Source: a virus. From it: 64,000 bases of DNA. Made by a program: the position numbers and the translations under genes. Shown piece after piece: positions 56,943 through 64,000 of the stretch. A model generated the notes under the pieces. The model was not told the origin of the DNA, ran no database searches, and saw only the letters and a program-made list of their open reading frames with translations. The stretch covers positions 1-64,000 of IMG/VR virus record IMGVR_UViG_3300046724_000480, one strand, 5' to 3'. The number at the start of each line of letters is the position of its first letter. Within the stretch, counting starts at the first letter, position 1.

Positions 56943-57174
56943 TACGTTTCAATCTCTCCTTTTCGATATCGGCCTTAAACTTTTTGATGTCCTCGATTGC
57001 CTTCTCGAGCTTTGGCACTTCCGCTGGCTTGTACAGTTGAACGTCTGGTTTTAGGTATTCGAAGTAGTCCAGACAGGTGTCCGTCATCATGATCAGCCCG
57101 GCGCAGAAAACTTCGATCAGTTCCGCCGCGGCCTTCAGTTCGGCTTCTTTGATCACGCATTGTCCGCAGTTCAC
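56812..57174 (-). CDS. Hypothetical protein, 120 aa; neighbour of the inserted element
   Basis: GTG start at 57174 lying in the left copy of the 9-bp target duplication of the mobile element. First ~86 residues look coding (CVIKEAELKAAAELIEVFCAGLIMMTDTCLDYFEYL, then a helical Lys/Glu part); the last ~34 overlap the GT2 gene. Its start codon survives because of the target duplication. Not recognised. Confidence 0.6.
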   Translation of the reverse strand: MNCGQCVIKEAELKAAAELIEVFCAGLIMMTDTCLDYFEYLKPDVQLYKPAEVPKLEKAIEDIKKFKADIEKERLKRNETRTGLLQCEPGGDAGQKCPAVDEERGPIGDGTGYPDTASCG

Positions 57175-57175
57175 T
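57167..57175. repeat. Target-site duplication, left copy
   Basis: CAGTTCACT directly outside the left inverted repeat, identical to 57634-57642. Confidence 0.75.
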
Positions 57176-57633
57176 GGCTTTGCCTAATAATCATGGTTTG
57201 CCCAATAATTCAGTAAGGCCCCTCGGAATCCCGAGAGTGCGATCCGTGTAATACAGGGCTCGTTTTTCAAGTTCATGCCAGTAGTTAATGACTTCTTTGC
57301 ATTCACTTTTTGAGATCGGCTCTCTCTTCATCAGATCGATGATTCGATCCCGATTCAGTTCTCTGGAGATTTCCTCGAAAATCACCGCTTCACAGTAATT
57401 TCGGTAATGCCTCCCCTCATGTCCATAGAGTTTTCGGTAGGCATCTTCAGTTGAGCATCGCGGGGCCTCGCCTCGATATTTCGCAATAAAGGCATCGATT
57501 ACTCGCATGGCTAGAAGCCCAACTGAAAGGGCCTCCTTTCTCTGTCTTGACGGTGGCTTAGACCTGCAACACATTTAGCATTCTCCTATTTATTGGGCAA
57601 CCTCACGTTTTCCACAGTTTGTTGGGCAAAGCC
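57176..57633. mobile_element. 458-bp inserted element with terminal inverted repeats
   Basis: Ends GGCTTTGCCTAATAA (57176-57190) and TTGTTGGGCAAAGCC (57619-57633) are inverted repeats, 13 of 15 matching. A second, inner pair matches 11 of 11: TTGCCCAATAA (57198-57208) and TTATTGGGCAA (57590-57600). CAGTTCACT flanks both sides. Inside is one gene (57191-57574, minus). By eye it is more AT-rich than its surroundings. Deleting element plus one CAGTTCACT rejoins AAG-TGA of the methyltransferase with the GTG of the next gene as GTGA, the overlap used throughout this genome. No transposase is present, so it would be moved in trans or by its unrecognised protein. Confidence 0.75.
57191..57574 (-). 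CDS. 127-aa protein carried by the inserted element
   Basis: AGGAG eight bases before the ATG, inside the element. Sequence is Arg/Lys/Glu-rich: LAMRVIDAFIAKYRGEAPRC, YGHEGRHYRNYCEAVIFEEISRELNRD, then ELEKRALYYTDRTLGIPRG. No DDE, HUH, HNH or serine/tyrosine recombinase motif is apparent. The stop codon lies between the outer and inner left repeats, and the last residues (LLGKP) are coded by the inner repeat. Could be a very small mobility protein, a regulator or passenger; unknown. Confidence 0.7.
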   Translation of the reverse strand: MCCRSKPPSRQRKEALSVGLLAMRVIDAFIAKYRGEAPRCSTEDAYRKLYGHEGRHYRNYCEAVIFEEISRELNRDRIIDLMKREPISKSECKEVINYWHELEKRALYYTDRTLGIPRGLTELLGKP

Positions 57634-57642
57634 CAGTTCACT
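57634..57642. repeat. Target-site duplication, right copy
   Basis: CAGTTCACT outside the right inverted repeat, identical to 57167-57175; its TTCA contains the stop of the methyltransferase gene. Confidence 0.75.
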
Positions 57643-58150
57643 TGACTGCCTCCATCCCCAAAATCCATCGATCGTCACGGGCGATATCGGCGCCGGGGAT
57701 TGTGCGCCAGTCGAAGGGCCGGACTTCGCGAAAGTTTGCCGTTCGTGAGAGATATTCCCCCAGTCCCTGTTGCGAGAACCCCCAGCGGTGGCGGTCTGCT
57801 TCATCTCCCATGAACGCTCCATACACGTTGGTCATGTACAACTGTTCGGTGAGCTCCCCTCGCAACCACATATTGGCCAGTTTTCGCATTTCCGGCACGA
57901 ACACCAGAAGGCTCCCACCGACCTTGAGAACCCTGTAGGCTTCCGTCACGAAACCGCTCCCCTCGCCACAGCCGACGTGTTCCAGCGAATGGTGAGATAC
58001 GACAAGATCGACGCTGTTGTCCTCAAACGGCGTCAGATTGTTCCAGTGTCCCAGGACGTCTGGATTCCACCGGGGATTGATGTCTATGTTGCACCATCCC
58101 TGTTCCCTGTCGAAGGGTCGTTGACCGCTACCGCAGTTCAGTCCAATCAT
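57638..58150 (-). CDS. SAM-dependent methyltransferase (class I)
   Basis: Start at 58150 (MIGLNCGSGQRPF) from the ATGA overlap; the frame is open further without support. Motif I variant NCGSGQRPF, then NIDINPRW (acidic end of strand 2), DLVVSHHSLEHV (motif IV-like) and AYRVLKVGGSLLVFVPE (post-motif). 170 aa, small. Likely methylates a sugar or glycan precursor in this cassette. Confidence 0.82.
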   Translation of the reverse strand: MIGLNCGSGQRPFDREQGWCNIDINPRWNPDVLGHWNNLTPFEDNSVDLVVSHHSLEHVGCGEGSGFVTEAYRVLKVGGSLLVFVPEMRKLANMWLRGELTEQLYMTNVYGAFMGDEADRHRWGFSQQGLGEYLSRTANFREVRPFDWRTIPGADIARDDRWILGMEAVK

Positions 58151-58368
58151 CGCTGTATATCCCTCCATTCCTTCACCATCTCGCGCGATGCTGCGCAATG
58201 TTCTTTGCCAGCCGCCAGAGTGAGAACGCAGACATCTTGACCAGTTTGTGAATCCTTGAATCCCAGCCAGAAAGACCTTTCCTGCCCAGGTCGTGAATTT
58301 ATCCAGAAGTCGCGAATGAAATACGGCAGGATGTGGAGAAGCCAGCGCAGCCTGATAAGGAATTTCAT
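58147..58368 (-). CDS. Hypothetical protein, 73 aa
   Basis: ATGA coupled on both sides. N-terminal hydrophobic/basic (MKFLIRLRWLLHILPYFIRDFW) possibly membrane-binding, then a soluble part with two cysteines. Might tether a cassette enzyme to the membrane; not recognised. Confidence 0.6.
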   Translation of the reverse strand: MKFLIRLRWLLHILPYFIRDFWINSRPGQERSFWLGFKDSQTGQDVCVLTLAAGKEHCAASREMVKEWRDIQR

Positions 58369-59114
58369 CGCGGTACCTCGTATGGAAGAACGTCTTTGAA
58401 CTCGTCGTAAATGTACCGGTGGGAATCCAGGTACTGTTTCCAGTGTTTGGGATCCTGCCCAATACCAAGCTTCACGAACGTCTGGCCGCCCAGGTGGTCA
58501 CAGGCCACCCCCACCCGTCGGATCCGGTACCCCAGCCGGCGCGCCATGCAGGACAGCCAGTAGTCGTAGCACACGTAACCGATCGGTGTGTTCAATGGCC
58601 AGCCGCCGGCAGCTTCGAGAACTGCCCTCCTGACTATCAGGGCGAATCCGTCGAGTACGGCGACGTCCCGGCTGCCGGTGAATCGTTCCCCGTGGTTCTC
58701 CGCGTCTCGCATGTTCGAAGCGAAGCCGGCGCGCGCCAGTTGCTGGTATTCGTACGGCTTGTTGTACATGAAGGGATCCCCGTGGCGGGTGGCGCCGCCG
58801 AAGCCAACGAGGCCCACCTTCGGATCTTCGAACTCCCGCATCACCTTAGCAACCCAACCTGGATCGTTGATGATCGTGTCGTCGTGCAGGTAGGCGAGAA
58901 TGTCGTATTCGCCCGTCGCTCCTAACGCATGTTGGAATGCTGGGAGCATTCCCGAGGCTCCGGACGTGATGTAAACCTCGAGTCCGTTTTCGTTCACAAT
59001 CAGGTCTGGTGGAACCATTCCTGCCATCGGTGAGACTTTCTTCCCTACCCAACTTTCTACGGCCCGTTGCAGCGAGTCGGCGCCGGCGTGCGCGGTGATG
59101 ATGCACATTTTCAT
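58365..59114 (-). CDS. GT2-family glycosyltransferase
   Basis: Start at 59114 (MKMCIITAHAGADSLQRAV) from the ATGA overlap. DILAYLHDDTIINDPGW gives the D-D motif of GT-A enzymes binding metal-nucleotide-sugar; later FIVRRAVLEAAGGWPLN. 249 aa. Inverting sugar transferase of unknown acceptor. Confidence 0.83.
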   Translation of the reverse strand: MKMCIITAHAGADSLQRAVESWVGKKVSPMAGMVPPDLIVNENGLEVYITSGASGMLPAFQHALGATGEYDILAYLHDDTIINDPGWVAKVMREFEDPKVGLVGFGGATRHGDPFMYNKPYEYQQLARAGFASNMRDAENHGERFTGSRDVAVLDGFALIVRRAVLEAAGGWPLNTPIGYVCYDYWLSCMARRLGYRIRRVGVACDHLGGQTFVKLGIGQDPKHWKQYLDSHRYIYDEFKDVLPYEVPR

Positions 59115-59758
59115 ACGATGTTCTCCATCGTCTGTCGGTAGGTCGCGCCGAAGAACGCAGTGTTGTCGTTCCAACGTGTGTACCGGTGCGTATGGAGTCC
59201 ATGTTCCTTGAACAGTTGAATCCAGCCGTCATCGGTCTTTGTCTGTTCGTTTGGTTGATCGAAGTGCATCCACAGTTCGTTCGGGCAATAGAAGTAGAAC
59301 CAGCCGGTGTCCTTCAACAACGCGTGGATGTTGTCGAGCGCCGAGGGAAGATCGACGATGTGTTCCAGCGAACCGATACTGACGACGTAGTCGAACTTGG
59401 CCGGGTAGAAGTCATCGAACACCGGAAGGGTCAATCCGTTCCCGATGTCAGCGAGAATCAGTTTCGCATCCGGAGCGCGCAACGTCGTGTGAGCAATTCC
59501 TATCCGGCTCAATTCAATGCCGACGCAACTGACGCGCTTTGTGGCTTCCCGTAGGAAATGCCCGGCGCCGCAGCCCACATCCAGAAGCCACTTCGTCTTA
59601 TCGAACGGCACGCCGATGTCGTCCAGGTGCCGGTTGACCTCGTCGGCCGGCGTGTTCCAGCCGTCGCCCATCTCGAGATACTTCCGGTCGTACCAGTCAC
59701 CGAGCTCTTTCGAATTGTCGTAGACCTTGCGGTCAGACCCCTTTTTTTCGTCGCTCAT
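59111..59758 (-). CDS. SAM-dependent methyltransferase (class I)
   Basis: Start at 59758 (MSDEKKGSDRKVYDNSKELGDWYD). LLDVGCGAGHFLREA is motif I, GIELSRIGIA the strand 2 acid, FDYVVSIGSLEHIVDLP motif IV-like. 215 aa. Resembles sugar O/N-methyltransferases in glycan clusters. ATGA overlap each side. Confidence 0.85.
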   Translation of the reverse strand: MSDEKKGSDRKVYDNSKELGDWYDRKYLEMGDGWNTPADEVNRHLDDIGVPFDKTKWLLDVGCGAGHFLREATKRVSCVGIELSRIGIAHTTLRAPDAKLILADIGNGLTLPVFDDFYPAKFDYVVSIGSLEHIVDLPSALDNIHALLKDTGWFYFYCPNELWMHFDQPNEQTKTDDGWIQLFKEHGLHTHRYTRWNDNTAFFGATYRQTMENIV

Positions 59759-59973
59759 TTTCTCTTCGCTCCTTTCAGGATAAATTCGATGGCCGCCTTC
59801 AGCTTTGTCGTGCAGGCGGAACACACATCATCGAGGGAAAACAGCAGCTTCTTTTCAGCCGGCGTGCTGGCGGTGTAGTCTTCCGCCTCGCAAATATCGA
59901 ACGAATACAACATTTCCTTTTTGTCGTTGTCCGGAACGGTGACCTTGCAGCACTCGCAGATTCTGGCCTTCAT
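59755..59973 (-). CDS. Small zinc-type protein, 72 aa
   Basis: Start at 59973 (MKARICECCKVTVPD) by ATGA overlap. CECC and VCSACTTK pairs, likely one zinc. Between two methyltransferase genes. Unknown. Confidence 0.65.
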   Translation of the reverse strand: MKARICECCKVTVPDNDKKEMLYSFDICEAEDYTASTPAEKKLLFSLDDVCSACTTKLKAAIEFILKGAKRK

Positions 59974-60503
59974 AGCGTTGTCATGCACAGCGCGGTTTCC
60001 GCAAAGTCGTTCAATCGGATCTTGTCCTTATTCGCTGCCCGGAACTCGTCGATCGCCCTGGTGACATCCGGAAGGCTTTCGCGCTTGTAGTCGTGGCAGA
60101 CGATGTACCCCTTAACGATTCTGGTCAACAGGCCCAGGTCGTGGTAAACGGCATCGAATTCATGATCGCCGTCGATGTGTCCAAAGTCCCCGTATGTGGG
60201 AATCCCGATCGCGTCGATCGACTTCGAAACGTGCAGGATAAAGGGATAGTGCAAACTCCGGAGCATCGTGAGCAGCTCCGGTTTCGGATCCGGTTCCACC
60301 AGGTGGACCTCGGCGCTTTTTTCTTTTGCTACCTGCATCAGAATGCTTGTCGATCGGCCGTACTCGCATCCGATCTCGATGATGGTTCCACCGACCGGGA
60401 TCCGCATGGCGATGTTGAACAACAGTCGGCATTCGCGCAGCTCGTAGGCCGTGTTGGAGCTGACCTTGTCCGTAAATTCGTATGCTTGCTCAAACGTCAA
60501 CAT
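59970..60503 (-). CDS. SAM-dependent methyltransferase (Methyltransf_24 type)
   Basis: TIIEIGCEYGRSTSILMQVA is motif I; HLVEPDPKPEL the acidic loop; GHIDGDHEFDAVYHDL is the signature of Methyltransf_24 enzymes found in glycan clusters. 177 aa. ATTAGGATTTCC-type leader with AAGGAAA before the start. Confidence 0.82.
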   Translation of the reverse strand: MLTFEQAYEFTDKVSSNTAYELRECRLLFNIAMRIPVGGTIIEIGCEYGRSTSILMQVAKEKSAEVHLVEPDPKPELLTMLRSLHYPFILHVSKSIDAIGIPTYGDFGHIDGDHEFDAVYHDLGLLTRIVKGYIVCHDYKRESLPDVTRAIDEFRAANKDKIRLNDFAETALCMTTL

Positions 60504-60681
60504 TAGGATTTCCTTTCAATTCTTCGGGTACAAAAATCACGTATTCGGGCTCCTGCGACGCAGTCGGCAGCAGCAGTAGTAGTCCGGTCTCATGCAGGTC
60601 GGTTGTTACCCAACGCTCCGCCGGCTTCAGCAGTTCGACGAGCTCCACGTAAAATTCCAGTCGGCACGGAATGTGCCTCAC
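60490..60681 (-). CDS. Hypothetical protein, 63 aa
   Basis: MRHIPCRLEFYVELVELLK... ; overlaps neighbours at both ends (14 and 4 bases). Alpha/beta with hydrophobic LLLLLPT. Not recognised. Confidence 0.6.
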   Translation of the reverse strand: MRHIPCRLEFYVELVELLKPAERWVTTDLHETGLLLLLPTASQEPEYVIFVPEELKGNPNVDV

Positions 60682-60875
60682 TTCCCGGCCCCTTCTTGCG
60701 TTCCAGCATCAAAGGCACCATTCATCCATTTGCAGATATCCTCAACGTGTTCCTTGTCGCCAAACGATGACGATATTTGCGAGTCTTCAACTGTGTCGAT
60801 GACGGTGTAGTAAGTGTCGTGGCCGCACGTCGGACAGCCTTCTTTGTCGATCGCTACAACAAAACGGTTGCTCAT
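60678..60875 (-). CDS. Small zinc-type protein, 65 aa
   Basis: Start at 60875 (MSNRFVVAIDKEGCPTCGHD) by ATGA overlap with the glycosyltransferase. One CPTC pair and a His; acidic C-terminus. Unknown. Confidence 0.6.
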   Translation of the reverse strand: MSNRFVVAIDKEGCPTCGHDTYYTVIDTVEDSQISSSFGDKEHVEDICKWMNGAFDAGTQEGAGK

Positions 60876-61624
60876 ATAACCCCCAGCGCTCGAGCCCACG
60901 GCTTCAACGTTTCGTCTTTGCCCGTCTCCGGATCCGCGTAGCCGCCAGATAGATGAAGGATGCAGGGATTCGATCCCGTGACCGTATTGAAAACGCGATG
61001 CTTGAATTCTGTCGTCCTCTCCCCTGCAGCATTGAGACTGAATCGCATTTCGCATTTCGCGTTCACATCCGAAACCTGAAAGATTTCGCAATTGTGGTCG
61101 AGCGTCGGCCGGAACCATCCCTCGCGCCAGCCTTCGTACCAGTTGAAGCAGTCGTCGCCGGTTTGGTGCGGCATGTCGACCATTCGCTGGAATGCCCAGA
61201 TCGCCGTGGGGAGCTCCGCCAGGTAGCCCCCACGGTTCGGGTACCGGTAGGTTTTCGATTCATCGAAGCAGCCTTCGTACTTCGACATATCGGATTCGTT
61301 TCCCAGACCGATGTAGGCGGACGCCAGAAAGTCGGGCCGGCCCATCTTGTCGTATTTGAAGAGAATTTCTTCAAGGCCTGTCGTGAAGAACGCGTCCCAT
61401 CCGTCCGTGAACAACACGTGGGTAAAACTATTCGATATCTTCTGGAGTGCGTCCAGCTGCATGTCGAGCATCATCCGTTTGTACCCAGGGAACTGTTGGG
61501 TTCCCATGCCGTACAGGATCGGATCGATGTTGAACTTCTCGCACGATCGGAGAAAGATCCAGAGTTTCCGCCGGGCTTCCCCTTCACTGGGAAATGCGGC
61601 GCACGTGAGTACGGCGAGTTTCAT
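60872..61624 (-). CDS. Procollagen galactosyltransferase-like enzyme
   Basis: Start at 61624 (MKLAVLTCAAFPSEGEARRKL). HVLFTDGWDAFFTTGLEEIL is the PLOD/procollagen glucosyl-galactosyltransferase type motif with a D-x-D equivalent; LPTAIWAFQRMVD and SNPCILHLSGG follow as in this family. 250 aa. Adds sugar to an unknown acceptor. Confidence 0.8.
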   Translation of the reverse strand: MKLAVLTCAAFPSEGEARRKLWIFLRSCEKFNIDPILYGMGTQQFPGYKRMMLDMQLDALQKISNSFTHVLFTDGWDAFFTTGLEEILFKYDKMGRPDFLASAYIGLGNESDMSKYEGCFDESKTYRYPNRGGYLAELPTAIWAFQRMVDMPHQTGDDCFNWYEGWREGWFRPTLDHNCEIFQVSDVNAKCEMRFSLNAAGERTTEFKHRVFNTVTGSNPCILHLSGGYADPETGKDETLKPWARALGVI

Positions 61625-62337
61625 TGAAAAGTCACCCTCCCTCGAATATTCCAGAAGTCCAGAAGCTTGTCGTTCTGTTCGCACAGTTCTTTGTAGCCGG
61701 CGATTCCGGTACCACCGGAGCTCATCAGGCCCGTATGAATCACGCATTGCGGATCTGTTACCGCGAAACGGTAACCAAACTTGTCCCGCGCACGCATACA
61801 CAGGGCGAAATCCTCCGATCCTCCAGGGCCGCCAGGTTCGTCCCACGGACCGACGTCGTCGAAGACTATCCACGGCATCATCATCGCGACCGAAGAGACT
61901 ACCAGCGGGATGCCGTAGAGGGTGCGAAGCTCACCGTCAAGATTCATTGCCGGCTCGCAATGGTTGAACGGATGACTGTACCCGCTGATGATCGATCCGT
62001 GTCCAACCGCAGCCGCAAGCTGCATCAGCCGCATATCCCAGTTCTGGCACATGTACACGTCGTCGTCGAGAAACAGAACGTGTTCCTGCCGGCGGTACCG
62101 GGGAATGGATCCGGCGCCGATGTTCCTCGAGGCGGAAGCGCCCTGCCTTCCATTGTTTCGAATCAATGTTGACGCCGGCCGTGCGAAGTGGGCTTGCTCC
62201 GAGTAATTCTGGCGTTCGTCATCCAACACGATTGTCAGATCGTGAGAACGCCAATCGGCGGCGTTGTCGATCAGGCTCCGGATACTTTGATTGAGTAAGT
62301 CCGGACGAGCCCATGTCGTTATCATTACGATGTTCAT
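61621..62337 (-). CDS. GT2-family glycosyltransferase
   Basis: Start at 62337 (MNIVMITTWARPDLLNQSI). N-terminal strand with STLIRNNGRQGASASRNIG (typical GT2 donor site), HVLFLDDDVYMCQNWD (DDD metal motif), and GPGGSEDFALCMRARD (acceptor helix with ED). 238 aa. ATGA overlaps. Confidence 0.87.
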   Translation of the reverse strand: MNIVMITTWARPDLLNQSIRSLIDNAADWRSHDLTIVLDDERQNYSEQAHFARPASTLIRNNGRQGASASRNIGAGSIPRYRRQEHVLFLDDDVYMCQNWDMRLMQLAAAVGHGSIISGYSHPFNHCEPAMNLDGELRTLYGIPLVVSSVAMMMPWIVFDDVGPWDEPGGPGGSEDFALCMRARDKFGYRFAVTDPQCVIHTGLMSSGGTGIAGYKELCEQNDKLLDFWNIRGRVTFQ

Positions 62338-62528
62338 CGTTTCACCGGTAAGAATCCTCTCTTCGTCATTTCCTCGATCCATTCCCTAACTGAAGAATCG
62401 GCCTCAAGTTGGGCAATCGCCAGTTTGTCCAGATGGTGGCCTGTCGGCGAATAGGCTTCCTGGTAGTGAACGATCAATGAGCCCAGTTTCACAAGCACCG
62501 AAGCGTTAGGCTGTAGCGGATCGTTCAT
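62334..62528 (-). CDS. Hypothetical protein, 64 aa
   Basis: Start at 62528 (MNDPLQPNASVLVKLGSLIVHY) with AAGGAAAT upstream. Helical, acidic. ATGA overlap with the GT2 gene. A similar short protein is widespread in phages (recalled). Unknown. Confidence 0.65.
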   Translation of the reverse strand: MNDPLQPNASVLVKLGSLIVHYQEAYSPTGHHLDKLAIAQLEADSSVREWIEEMTKRGFLPVKR

Positions 62529-62530
62529 GG

Positions 62531-62830
62531 TTATTTCCTTCGGAAAAACGTTGTTTTGGTCCCCTTCGCGAGCCGGATTTTTCGCACAACCAAACCCGCC
62601 AGTTCGAGAGCCAGTAGGTTCCTTCTGTACCATCTGAATTGCGATCGGTCTGCCGGATGAAGGTCTGATATTCGATGAAATGTCTTCCATAATCTGATCG
62701 TTTCCCAGAATTGAAGGAATCGCCGAAGATGCTTCGCGCGAAAAGACATCCTGATTCTGTCTGGACTGTTACGTAGCGAATACCAGTCGAAACTCGAAAC
62801 ACTGATTGTTCGCCGGACTTTCTTCTTCAT
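62531..62830 (-). CDS. Basic protein, 99 aa
   Basis: Start at 62830 (MKKKVRRTISVSSFDWYS) by ATGA overlap with the methyltransferase gene. About a quarter Arg/Lys; helical, with a hint of a helix-turn-helix (RNLLALELAGLVVRKIRL). Not recognised. Confidence 0.6.
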   Translation of the reverse strand: MKKKVRRTISVSSFDWYSLRNSPDRIRMSFRAKHLRRFLQFWETIRLWKTFHRISDLHPADRSQFRWYRRNLLALELAGLVVRKIRLAKGTKTTFFRRK

Positions 62831-63381
62831 CGTCGGATCACCACCATGTTGTCGTCGCGTCCCTTCTCGCCGCGCCAGAGCTCGCCGCCGAACTTGGCGG
62901 CCAGTCCCAGTCCGTTTTCTTCCCAGACGTCCTCGATGATGTAGAGCGAAGGCCTGGTGTACGTGAGAAGTATTTCAGCGGTCCGTTCTTGGTGCTCGGG
63001 AATGTGGGATCCGTCATCGATGATCACGTCGTAGATCAATCCGTAGGTTCCGCACATAATTCCCAGGCCGAATGGATCCGACTGGTCACACATCATTGAT
63101 CGGATTCGGCCGCGATTGATCAACGTGTCTTCTCGAATGTCGCACGCGAAGATGTCCGCGTCCGGAAAGTACTCCTGCCACATGTACAGGCTGGAACCGT
63201 GAACGTAGGAAACTCCCTCCGGCAGGAACGGCTTCATCAGATCGGCATAACCGATGCCAATCTCGAGGAGTCGCTTTACTTCCAGGCCTTCGAACAGTTC
63301 TTCGTATTTCGGAATGTACGAGTGCCAGTACAGCTTGTCACTCGCGTACTTCTGGGCCAGCTGCCTAAGTGATGGTTTCAT
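62827..63381 (-). CDS. SAM-dependent methyltransferase (glycan-cluster type)
   Basis: RLLEIGIGYADLMKPFLPEG is motif I, DIFACDIREDTLINRG the strand-2 acid, IYDVIIDDGSHIPEHQ motif IV-like; the HIPEHQ loop is typical of rhamnosyl/hexosyl methyltransferases. 184 aa. Overlaps the upstream gene by 17 bases. Confidence 0.83.
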   Translation of the reverse strand: MKPSLRQLAQKYASDKLYWHSYIPKYEELFEGLEVKRLLEIGIGYADLMKPFLPEGVSYVHGSSLYMWQEYFPDADIFACDIREDTLINRGRIRSMMCDQSDPFGLGIMCGTYGLIYDVIIDDGSHIPEHQERTAEILLTYTRPSLYIIEDVWEENGLGLAAKFGGELWRGEKGRDDNMVVIRR

Positions 63382-63589
63382 CGGCGTCGCCTTTCTCTTC
63401 GAACAGCGTTTCCCAGGCGATCGTGAAGTCGATCAATTGCTGATGTACCTCTTTTGCGAAAGCTCGTTCTGGTGGAGGCGTGTGCATCGCGACAACGGAA
63501 AGCTTCCCGATCAGAGAGTGGAACGTTTCCAGCATCCAGTCGTATTCCTTGCCGGTGAACTCGAAGGTTTGTTGCGGATCCGTCGACAT
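63365..63589 (-). CDS. Hypothetical protein, 74 aa
   Basis: Start at 63589 (MSTDPQQTFEFTGKEYDW) shares one base with the stop of the gene before it. Helical with EYDWMLETFHSLIGKLSVVAMHT. Replaces the 99-323 gene at the corresponding place in copy 1. Not recognised. Confidence 0.65.
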   Translation of the reverse strand: MSTDPQQTFEFTGKEYDWMLETFHSLIGKLSVVAMHTPPPERAFAKEVHQQLIDFTIAWETLFEEKGDADETIT

Positions 63590-63801
63590 TAACTGTCTCC
63601 TTGCGGCCGATTCCAATTGGCCAGTTTATGAAGCTTGCTATCGCCGAAATGCTTTGTATATTTGCTCTTCTTTCGCGGTCTCATCTTCAACGCCGAACGT
63701 GGGCGCGAGGCATCGAACACGCGGCCGGCGCGACGCAGTGATCGTACGGGAACTTTCCGCTCCCGGATCCGCACCGACATTTCTTCAACAACATCGCTCA
63801 T
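63589..63801 (-). CDS. Basic 70-aa protein, copy 2
   Basis: Second copy of the 320-532 gene. MSDVVEEMSVRIRERK... identical through the middle; differences concentrate in the C-terminal third (for example KKSKYTKHFGDSKLHKLANW). Same start logic (532 counterpart at 63801). Confidence 0.75.
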   Translation of the reverse strand: MSDVVEEMSVRIRERKVPVRSLRRAGRVFDASRPRSALKMRPRKKSKYTKHFGDSKLHKLANWNRPQGDS

Positions 63802-64000
63802 CGGGATTGATCCTTCCCTTTGAAGCTTTTTCTCGAGGGGCACGTCGCCCAGTGATTTTCAAACTCTCCGCTGGCGTCGGGAAGATTGAACGGCATCCAC
63901 CGTTTGTTGGGCGTCACGAACCATTGGATCTGCGCCGGGCAGCCGCGACACTTTCCATTCGTACTGAACTTGTAGCCGGCAGCCTCGAGCCCTTCGCGTG
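63798..64000 (-). CDS. Small zinc-type protein, copy 2, 5' end outside window
   Basis: Counterpart of the 529-756 gene: the same CRGCPAQIQWFVTP region is encoded with changes (for example CRGCPAQIQWFVTPNKRW). The window ends before the start codon. Confidence 0.65.
   Translation of the reverse strand, partial: REGLEAAGYKFSTNGKCRGCPAQIQWFVTPNKRWMPFNLPDASGEFENHWATCPSRKSFKGKDQSR

Noticed and set aside
57191-57574. 127-aa gene read as an ordinary member of the glycan cassette
   Set aside because: Flanking inverted repeats, target duplication, and restoration of GTGA upon removal argue it was inserted.
1-64000. Circular 63.3-kb genome closing through the end repeat
   Set aside because: The repeated 397 bp differs by about 10% and the sequences beyond the shared gene do not match, so plain circular overlap is not supported.

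Overview
The window is a tailed-phage genome segment (Caudoviricetes), about 55-58% GC by eye and almost completely coding, with ATGA/GTGA stop-start overlaps throughout. The structural set is terminase, portal, scaffold, capsid, connectors, an M15 endolysin, a very large tail protein, fibre and internal virion proteins. No tape measure, tail tube or tail-assembly chaperone genes are visible, which points to a short-tailed (podovirus-like) virion. The host cannot be named. Strong AAGGAG-type ribosome sites and a lipobox protein fit a bacterial, possibly Gram-negative, host. No integrase or CRISPR array is present.

Layout. 1-8,814 (minus strand): a compact early operon with many small zinc-finger proteins, an HNH endonuclease, a DEDDh exonuclease, a HAD phosphatase, a Cas4-like nuclease and a protein of unknown role beside it. 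8,815-8,902: divergent promoters with palindromic operators next to a small Cro/CI-like gene. 8,903-14,231 (plus): a replication module. A TTGACA promoter and a folded leader RNA precede an initiator gene that carries iterons inside its reading frame, followed by a DnaC-like helicase loader, a DUF7694-like protein, a RuvC-like resolvase, a lipoprotein and secreted proteins, closed by a strong terminator. 14,297-19,743 (minus): an operon with a DUF932 protein, a protein with a beta-clamp-like domain, and GC-rich intergenic repeats. 19,744-20,550: the only long non-coding regulatory region.

20,551-54,548 (plus): first small accessory genes (PAPS-reductase-like protein, an Acb2/Tad1-like protein, tRNA-Ile(UAU), a ~130-nt structured RNA), then packaging (small and large terminase with an HEXXH protein between them), portal, a promoter-plus-terminator cassette (candidate small RNA), scaffold, capsid, connectors, lysis genes, Asp-box propeller, 1,172-aa tail protein, fibre and three internal virion protein candidates. 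A degenerate tRNA, tRNA-Asn(GUU) and a Cas4-like protein end the block. 54,448-64,000 (minus): a cassette of glycosyltransferases (GT4, several GT2, one procollagen-type) and SAM methyltransferases, probably modifying a glycan or virion surface.

Most notable: (i) a 458-bp element at 57,176-57,633 with 15-bp terminal inverted repeats and a 9-bp target duplication, carrying one unrecognised 127-aa gene; removing it restores the standard GTGA overlap of its neighbours. (ii) A lambda-O-like origin with iterons in the initiator gene and a leader RNA whose loop is complementary to the initiator's ribosome-binding region. (iii) The closed structured RNA next to tRNA-Ile. (iv) A two-gene cassette repeated at both ends of the window at about 90% identity, too diverged for a simple circular overlap.
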